Of a DNA stretch of 19,349 nt, positions 13,973-19,349 are shown in pieces (the stretch's first letter is position 1; every line of letters starts with the position of its first letter). The notes below the pieces were generated by a model. That model had not been told where the DNA came from and did no database searches. It saw only the letters and a program-made list of their open reading frames with translations. The stretch is from an uncultured Oscillospiraceae bacterium (GTDB lineage: Bacteria; Bacillota; Clostridia; Oscillospirales; Oscillospiraceae): positions 1 through 19,349 of the forward strand of contig CAUBIP010000028.1 in assembly GCA_958436045.1 (NCBI GenBank), read 5' to 3'. Both the position numbers and the translations under genes were made by a program.

Positions 13973-16343
13973 ATAGGCCATTTCCAGGGGGCAGCCAGCG
14001 CTGCTGGGCGACGGTCTTTGCCTCACTGCGGCGCTTGACGCCTAGCTTTTGCAGGATATGGCTGACATGGGTCTTGACCGTGGCCAGCTTGATATCCAGG
14101 ATCTGGCCGATCTCGGCATTGCTGCGGTCGGCGCACAAAAGGCGCAGCACCTGCTGCTCCGTCGCCGTCAGCGCCGCGGCCGGGGCGTCCCGCGTCTGCA
14201 GGTAGTCAGGATAATAGGCCGCCTGAATGCGGGCCGCACCAAGGACGGCCTGCAAAAAGGCCGCATCCTTCACCCAATCGCATTTTTCCAATAGCGGCAA
14301 GATCGCCGCGCCGAAGCTGCTGACCGGACGGATGTAATGATACGTCGCCGCGATATCCAGCGCCTCCTGCAGCGCCGCCCGCCAGTCCGGCTCCCGCCGG
14401 GCCGCATAGGCGATTGCCCGCAGCAGCAGAAGCTGTAACAGATCCAAATGGCGCTCGCAGCGGCGGAAATAGTTTTCCAGCGGCGCCAGGGTCAGCAGTG
14501 CATCCGTCGGTTGCCCCAGATTAATCTCCACCATAGCCTGAGTCAGGTACTGATAGCGCTTCATGACATAAAGATGCACCGGGTCACGAGGTGCACTGGC
14601 GCGGTACCACTGGGTTGCCGTCTCCAGCTCGCCCAAATAGAGCGCGATTCTGCAAAGCATTGCATCCAGATTCGGCAAAAAGCGCGTCTGTCCCAGCTCG
14701 ATAAACCGGAGGCGGAGGGATTCCAGCGTACTCTTCGCATTGCCCGCCTGCCCGGCGGCCACCTGGCTGCGGGCCAGCAGACCGAGGGTGGCAAATTCAA
14801 TATCCGGCGTGCCCGTGCGCTGGATTTCATTCAGCCGGGCCATCAGGGCAAGCATCCGGGCAGTGATATCCGCCCCCTGCTCAAACTTGCTCTCCGCGAT
14901 GGCGCAGTCCGCCAAACCGACGCTGTCGCGCCCCACCGCCGCCTCCACCGGCAGTCGCAATGTGCGGTAGAGTACATCGTCTTTTTTTGTCCAAGCAGAA
15001 AAATCCTTTCCGCCGTTGAGCAGGCTTGGCAGGGCGCTTGTCACAGAGAGGGGCGGCAAAGCAATCTCCCGGCTGGCCAGCAGCTTTGCCAAGCGAAGAA
15101 ATGTCTCTACCAGGCTATCGACGCCGCGCTGCGGCAGGGAAATCCCCAACCATGCCAGGCGGCTGCGCGCCTCCTTGCAGGCCTCATCCGACCGCTTTCG
15201 CCGGGCGGCAAACGTTTCCAGCTCCCGGTACCAGCGCTCGGACGCATCATAGTCCATCTCCAGGGCGCATAGGATACTCATCGACTGCATCAGCACTGGC
15301 GAGGCCAAAATCTCCTGCTCCGGCAGGGCGTGATAATACTGGGCCATCTCATAATAATGCCCCATCCCCGGGTGCAGCTGTGCGTTTTTGATCAACAGCT
15401 CAGAGATGCGCCGATGGTCGCCGCTCATTTTATAGCAGGCCAGGGCATTGCTGTAGTCCTCCTGCAGCTCATAGTAAAGGCCGCCGCGGTTATAAATTCC
15501 TTTGCACTGCTCCGCCGTATACGTCCGGTCCAGCTCCCACATCAAATACTCCCGGAAAATAAACCAGAAGTGATACTTCGCTACACCGTCATACTGCAGC
15601 ATACTGGTATTGCTCTGCAGCCACCCCAGCAGTTCTCCGGCCCGGGGATTGCCGCTGGCGATTCGCGCTAGTTCAACGTCAAAAACCTCAAATGGGGCAA
15701 GCTCCAGCAAAAACACTCGCAGCTCCAAGGAAAGGCGGTGATAGACCGCCTCTTCATAATACGCAAACAATTCCCGGCGAATCGCCGCATCCATCTGCGC
15801 GTCGTACTGTGCTCCGTCCTGCAGGTGGCGTACTGCCAGCACAAGAGCCAATGGGTAGCCCATGCTTTCCCGCAGCAATGTCTTCAGCTCCAGTTCCGAC
15901 ACCTGCACGCCATAGGCTGCCAGCAGTTCCCCTACCCGTTCCCGATCCAGCAGGAGCGACTGCGCGTTGAAAATCTGTACCAGCCCGGCAAACTGGAACG
16001 AAATTAACCAGCCGGGCGCCGTCCCGCGAGAGAGCAGGACGAAGCGCTTGCTTGGATTTTCCCGAATCAAGGTACAGAGTGCCTGCTGGTCCGCCGGTTC
16101 CTGGAGCGCCTGGAGTTGATCCAACAGCAAAACGTCCCAATGCTCTGCCCCCGTGGGCAGAGCAAAATCTGGCGCGTCGGCAGACCGGACACATACCTGC
16201 CGTCCAGCCAGCAAAACCTGCGCCGTGACGCTCTTGCCAAAGCCGCAGGGAGCAGTAAACAGAACCACCCGTCCATTTTCCATCGCAGCAAAGAATTGGT
16301 CTGCCAACTCCGGTCGAATTACGATCGGTTCTTTCATCGCCAT
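13971..16343 (-). CDS. LuxR-family ATP-binding regulator (MalT/LAL type)
   Basis: A 790-residue large ATP-binding LuxR regulator. The N-terminal STAND-type ATPase has a Walker A motif APCGFGKSV (31-39) and a Walker B-like DVLLLDQ (70-76). A long helical middle (about 240-700) of TPR-like repeats probably forms the signal-sensing scaffold. The C-terminal LuxR helix-turn-helix is at about 725-785 (LTATEQQVLRLLCADRSNAE, then TVKTHVSHILQKLGVKRR). The architecture matches MalT, in which an inducer and ATP trigger multimerisation and activation; the inducer here is unknown. The ATG at 16343 has AAGGAG at a spacing of 7. It is convergent with the adenylation/carrier operon and divergent from the zinc-ribbon/TPR gene, either of which could be a target. 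Confidence 0.92.
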   Translation of the reverse strand: MAMKEPIVIRPELADQFFAAMENGRVVLFTAPCGFGKSVTAQVLLAGRQVCVRSADAPDFALPTGAEHWDVLLLDQLQALQEPADQQALCTLIRENPSKRFVLLSRGTAPGWLISFQFAGLVQIFNAQSLLLDRERVGELLAAYGVQVSELELKTLLRESMGYPLALVLAVRHLQDGAQYDAQMDAAIRRELFAYYEEAVYHRLSLELRVFLLELAPFEVFDVELARIASGNPRAGELLGWLQSNTSMLQYDGVAKYHFWFIFREYLMWELDRTYTAEQCKGIYNRGGLYYELQEDYSNALACYKMSGDHRRISELLIKNAQLHPGMGHYYEMAQYYHALPEQEILASPVLMQSMSILCALEMDYDASERWYRELETFAARRKRSDEACKEARSRLAWLGISLPQRGVDSLVETFLRLAKLLASREIALPPLSVTSALPSLLNGGKDFSAWTKKDDVLYRTLRLPVEAAVGRDSVGLADCAIAESKFEQGADITARMLALMARLNEIQRTGTPDIEFATLGLLARSQVAAGQAGNAKSTLESLRLRFIELGQTRFLPNLDAMLCRIALYLGELETATQWYRASAPRDPVHLYVMKRYQYLTQAMVEINLGQPTDALLTLAPLENYFRRCERHLDLLQLLLLRAIAYAARREPDWRAALQEALDIAATYHYIRPVSSFGAAILPLLEKCDWVKDAAFLQAVLGAARIQAAYYPDYLQTRDAPAAALTATEQQVLRLLCADRSNAEIGQILDIKLATVKTHVSHILQKLGVKRRSEAKTVAQQRWLPPGNGL

Positions 16344-16416
16344 TTTCTATCTCCTTCTTCCCACTGACGTCGCGATTCCATTTCCCCAAAGTATCGTGTC
16401 GATCTCATTCTTTCGT

Positions 16417-16444
16417 ATTATAGCGAATCTGGAAAAAATGTAAA
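16417..16444 (-). promoter_or_regulatory. Promoter of the LuxR/LAL regulator
   Basis: On the minus strand TTTACA (16444-16439), a 16-bp spacer and TATAAT (16422-16417). Transcription should start near 16410, giving a leader of about 67 bases. Confidence 0.78.
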
Positions 16445-16473
16445 TCCCAAACTGGGCAAATTCTTCGATCTGC

Positions 16474-16502
16474 TTGACTTTTTTGTCATATTTTCTTATA
16501 GT
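16474..16502 (+). promoter_or_regulatory. Promoter of the zinc-ribbon/TPR gene
   Basis: TTGACT (16474-16479), a 17-bp spacer and TATAGT (16497-16502). It is back to back with the regulator's promoter; the two -35 elements are about 30 bp apart, so one bound regulator could affect both. Confidence 0.72.
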
Positions 16503-16539
16503 GAATGGTAGAAATTGACAAGAAAAGGCAGGCAAGTTT

Positions 16540-18507
16540 ATGGAGGTTTTGTCCCGCTACCAGGTGCTGCCCGTGGAAGGGCCACTGCCGTGGTTCTCCG
16601 GCAGCCCGATGCAACTGCATACGGTTCAGCTGGTGCTGGATCAGCTCTCCGGGCGGGTCCTGCTCCAGATTCTGGCGCAAAATATGACGGACCAGCCCAT
16701 GAAGTCCGTCTGCCTCCGCATCACCTGCCGGGACGCTGCTGGGACAGTTCTGCAGGAATTCCCCGCGGTGCTGCTGAAAAACATCTACGCCGCCCCCCAC
16801 GGGACGTTTCATAACCGGCAGAATCTCTATCTTCCTACCGGTACCGCCAGCTGCGACCTGCTCCCTGAGCGAGTATTTTTCCAGGACGGCCAGGTCTGGG
16901 ACCGGCCCGACTATCTGCAGGGCCAATTACTGCCGCCTCCCACGCCTGTCGACCCCGACGCATCGGACGCCGCCGCACTGCAGCAGGCTGCCCAGCGGGC
17001 GGGCTATCACAGCGACTATTATTACGAAGAGCATAACGATTTCTGGTATTGCAGCTGTGGGCAGGCCAATCCCATTGCCGCCATGTACTGCGGCCGGTGC
17101 TGCGCACCCCGCAGCTGGCTCCAGGCCAATGCCCGCCATATTCCCGCCCGTCGGCCCGCGCCTCGGCCAGATCTGCAAGAATATTTTGGCCGTAGCCCCG
17201 GCCAGTATCAGCCGGTACTGCCAACGCCGCCCCAGGAGCAGCTGGTCTGCGACCCGCACACCGGCGAGCTGCTCCCGCTGGAGGAGTATAACAGCCTGAT
17301 GCGGGCGATGTACTACCAAAAGCAGGACGCGCCGCCGCCCGCGCCGCCCCGGCGCAGTCATACCGGCTGGATCGTCGCGCTGGTGCTGCTCTGCCTGGCG
17401 GCTGCCGCCGTATTTCTCATCCTGCCCAAGACCCAGTATGGCCGCTACCAGAAGGCCGTCAGCCAGATGGAAGCCGGGCAGTATGACGAAGCCTACGCGG
17501 CATTTCTCGCCCTGGGGGATTACGACGGCGCTGCCAACCAGGCTACCTCCTGCCGCTATTACCAGGCCCAGCGCCTGTATGAAGCCGCCGATTGGGCGGC
17601 GGCGGGCGCGATCTACGAATCCCTGGGCGACTACCGCAAAAGCCCCTCGCTGGCAGCAGACTGCCAATACCGCCAAGCGCTGGACGCGATGGCCCAGGCG
17701 TCCTATGAAGAAGCCATCGACTTTTTGACAAAAGCCCAGTCCCTGGATGAGAGCAATACGCTCTACGAGCAGAAGCTGCTGGAATGCTATTACGAGCTCG
17801 GCGTCGCCGCTGAGGACGACGGCGATGACGAAGCGGCCGTCCGCTGGTATGAACAGTGCCCGGACTATCAGGACGCCGCTGCGCGGCAGGACGCCTGTGA
17901 GGCACGGCTGCGCGGAAGCGGCGGCATTACAGACGGGACATCTGGCAACACCGGCCTTGCCCAGGATGGGCAGGCCCAGTCCGGCGGCCAGACAGACGCC
18001 GCTGCGGGCAAATCCAATGAAGAAATGTACGCCTATGTCACCAGCCACCGCCAGCGGGAGGACGCGACAACGGCGGCGTATCTCGCCCTGCTGCGCCAAG
18101 CCAATTACCGCGACAGCCAGCAGATCTACCAGTCTCTCTACGCCTGGAAGGTGGAGATTTTCTTTAATACCGAAGCCAGCGACCTGACGACCCGCCTGGA
18201 GACAGCCACCGCCGCGCAGACGCTCTATGCCCATTATATCGTCTCCGGTGGCCCGCTGAACGGCTCGCTGCAGCTGAAATATACCTATCGCAAGCCCAAT
18301 GGTGCGACGGGCGAAAAGGTGATCACCGGCACCTGCGCCAGCGGCAGCACCGGCAATATCTTCTGGCGGGACGGCATCTATGCCGAGACGGAGCAGCAGC
18401 AAGCCGGGACGATGCAGGTCAGCTATTACGATGCCCAGACCGGCACGCAGCTCTGCACCGGCTCGATCGTCATCACACTGCCCACGGGCACACAGACAAA
18501 GCCCTAG
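16540..18507 (+). CDS. Membrane-anchored zinc-ribbon/TPR protein
   Basis: A 655-residue protein of unassigned function. The N-terminal 130 residues are a beta-rich cytoplasmic domain. A zinc ribbon follows at 170-188, with cysteines C171, C173, C184 and C187 (WYCSCG...YCGRC). A proline-rich linker and a basic RR at 271-272 lead into a single transmembrane helix (276-296). Beyond it are TPR-like repeats (about 300-470), each rich in Y-x-x-A and GDY motifs, a low-complexity Gly/Ser/Gln linker (474-505) and a beta-rich C-terminal domain (about 540-655). With no signal peptide, the likely topology is cytoplasmic N-terminus and extracytoplasmic TPR region. The ribosome site is weak (AAAGG 16 bases upstream of the ATG). 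Such zinc-ribbon/TPR proteins are common in Clostridia but not characterised. Confidence 0.85.
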   Translation: MEVLSRYQVLPVEGPLPWFSGSPMQLHTVQLVLDQLSGRVLLQILAQNMTDQPMKSVCLRITCRDAAGTVLQEFPAVLLKNIYAAPHGTFHNRQNLYLPTGTASCDLLPERVFFQDGQVWDRPDYLQGQLLPPPTPVDPDASDAAALQQAAQRAGYHSDYYYEEHNDFWYCSCGQANPIAAMYCGRCCAPRSWLQANARHIPARRPAPRPDLQEYFGRSPGQYQPVLPTPPQEQLVCDPHTGELLPLEEYNSLMRAMYYQKQDAPPPAPPRRSHTGWIVALVLLCLAAAAVFLILPKTQYGRYQKAVSQMEAGQYDEAYAAFLALGDYDGAANQATSCRYYQAQRLYEAADWAAAGAIYESLGDYRKSPSLAADCQYRQALDAMAQASYEEAIDFLTKAQSLDESNTLYEQKLLECYYELGVAAEDDGDDEAAVRWYEQCPDYQDAAARQDACEARLRGSGGITDGTSGNTGLAQDGQAQSGGQTDAAAGKSNEEMYAYVTSHRQREDATTAAYLALLRQANYRDSQQIYQSLYAWKVEIFFNTEASDLTTRLETATAAQTLYAHYIVSGGPLNGSLQLKYTYRKPNGATGEKVITGTCASGSTGNIFWRDGIYAETEQQQAGTMQVSYYDAQTGTQLCTGSIVITLPTGTQTKP

Positions 18508-18516
18508 AAAAACCGC

Positions 18517-18544
18517 TGGACAAAACCCCGTTTTGTGGTATGAT
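18517..18544 (+). promoter_or_regulatory. Promoter with internal inverted repeat before the GntR gene
   Basis: TGGACA (18517-18522), a 16-bp spacer and TATGAT (18539-18544). The spacer contains CAAAAC-CCC-GTTTTG (18521-18535), a perfect 6-bp inverted repeat. Its position between -35 and -10 suits an autoregulatory operator for the GntR-type protein that follows. Confidence 0.5.
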
Positions 18545-18603
18545 ATAAGTAGTTTTTGGTACGGCGGCTCATTTGCCGCAATGTGGAGCAGCAGGAGGAA
18601 TCT

Positions 18604-19329
18604 ATGAATACTGACAGCTATCCCCGTTTATTTAAACTGATCCGCGAGTGCGCCCAGACGACAGACCGGCTTCCCCCGGAGGACGTGCTGGCCCAGCAGC
18701 TTGGGATCAGCCGTGTCAAGCTGCGCGATATGCTGGCAACACTGCAAGCCAATGGCTATATCAGCCGCAAAAAGGGCATCGGCACCCTCATCAACAAGCA
18801 CATGCTGGCTGAAACGGCCCGCCTGGATATGGATACTGTTTATGAGGAGATGATCTCCGAGTCCGGCCATATCCCCTCCATGCTGGTGCAGAAGATCAAG
18901 CTCGTCTCCGATATTCCCCAGGAGATCCGCGACCGGCTGCAGCTCGCCCCGGAGGACACCGCCTACCTGATCGAAAAAACCGCCTTTGCCGACGATATCC
19001 CCGCGATCTTCACCATCGACTATATCCCGGCCAAGTATTATGATGAATCGGACCTGGATATCCGGCTCATCGCCCAGTGTACCTTCTTCTTTGTCCAGCG
19101 CTACTGCGACGAATTGCTGGATAACCTGATCGTCCACGCCGAGGCCATTGCCGCGGGGCATACCATTGCCGACCGCCTGCAGCTGCCGGAAGGCGCGCCG
19201 GTCTTGAAGCTGAGCTCCATCTGTTACAGCCAAAAGCTCAAGCCGATCATGTCCTCTGTGGAATACTACAACACAAATATGCTGCCGCTGTCGTTCCTGA
19301 AACGCATCAGCCGGACAAAGCAGCAATAA
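18604..19329 (+). CDS. GntR-family (HutC/UTRA type) regulator
   Basis: A 241-residue regulator. The N-terminal winged helix (about 5-65) contains RLPPEDVLAQQLGISRVKLR, the typical GntR recognition region, and ends with NGYISRKKGIGT. The C-terminal UTRA ligand-binding domain (about 80-235) has the characteristic ...YLIEKTAFADDIPAIFTIDY and ...VEYYNTNMLPLSF segments. UTRA regulators bind small metabolites (sugars, amino acids or related molecules); the ligand is unknown. The ATG at 18604 has AGGAGG 5 bases upstream; the longer open frame from 18556 is not supported. Targets probably lie beyond the right edge of the window, only 20 bases after the stop codon. Confidence 0.93.
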   Translation: MNTDSYPRLFKLIRECAQTTDRLPPEDVLAQQLGISRVKLRDMLATLQANGYISRKKGIGTLINKHMLAETARLDMDTVYEEMISESGHIPSMLVQKIKLVSDIPQEIRDRLQLAPEDTAYLIEKTAFADDIPAIFTIDYIPAKYYDESDLDIRLIAQCTFFFVQRYCDELLDNLIVHAEAIAAGHTIADRLQLPEGAPVLKLSSICYSQKLKPIMSSVEYYNTNMLPLSFLKRISRTKQQ

Positions 19330-19349
19330 GGCAATAAAAGCTCACGAAA

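Noticed and set aside
16927..18402. 491-codon open frame on the minus strand
   Set aside because: It is the shadow of the zinc-ribbon/TPR gene, which carries clear domains in the other strand.
1..19349. CRISPR array, insertion sequence, prophage, tRNA or rRNA
   Set aside because: No regularly spaced repeats, transposase or integrase motifs, cloverleaf or rRNA stretches were recognised on either strand.

Overview
The window looks like an accessory-light chromosomal stretch of a GC-rich Firmicute, most likely a strictly anaerobic gut-type Clostridia (Oscillospirales-like). This is inferred from gene content and AGGAGG-type ribosome binding sites with clear TTGACA/TATAAT promoters. The supporting genes are an IscR-like Rrf2 regulator beside mnmA, a DUF2156 protein paired with a GNAT enzyme, a 7TMR-DISM-type histidine kinase, and a zinc-ribbon/TM/TPR protein. 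No phage, transposon, CRISPR, rRNA or tRNA was seen. Genus cannot be decided from the sequence alone.

Left part (1-4230): a palindrome-rich non-coding element (8-140) and a bidirectional terminator are followed by a leftward two-gene operon. It encodes a purine-type phosphoribosyltransferase and an HD-domain phosphohydrolase, and is driven by a textbook promoter at 1409-1437. Divergent from it is a rightward two-component system (histidine kinase plus OmpR-type regulator, overlapping ATGA), closed by a bidirectional terminator at 4184-4228.

Middle (4226-8527): a leftward run reads mnmA > NUDIX > Rrf2 regulator > terminator > SpoU rRNA/tRNA methyltransferase > MATE transporter, with several coupled starts and stops. 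Divergently, 8645-10325 holds a tightly coupled DUF2156 gene and GNAT acetyltransferase gene.

The most striking part is 10382-11977. A perfect promoter (TTTACA, 17 bp, TATAAT) is followed by a cobalamin riboswitch with closed P1 (10430-10587), then an intrinsic terminator (10596-10649), then an AzgA/PbuG-type purine permease. A B12 riboswitch in front of a purine permease is an unexpected pairing. It suggests that purine uptake is raised when cobamide is scarce, either to supply an adenine-type lower ligand for a purinyl cobamide or to bypass a folate-linked purine shortage.

Right part (12023-19349): next comes a stand-alone amino-acid adenylation enzyme plus its own carrier protein (a dlt-like pair without dltB/dltD in view). 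A large MalT/LAL-type LuxR regulator is transcribed towards it. Divergent from that regulator is a membrane-anchored zinc-ribbon/TPR protein, and the window ends with a GntR/UTRA regulator whose promoter contains an inverted repeat.
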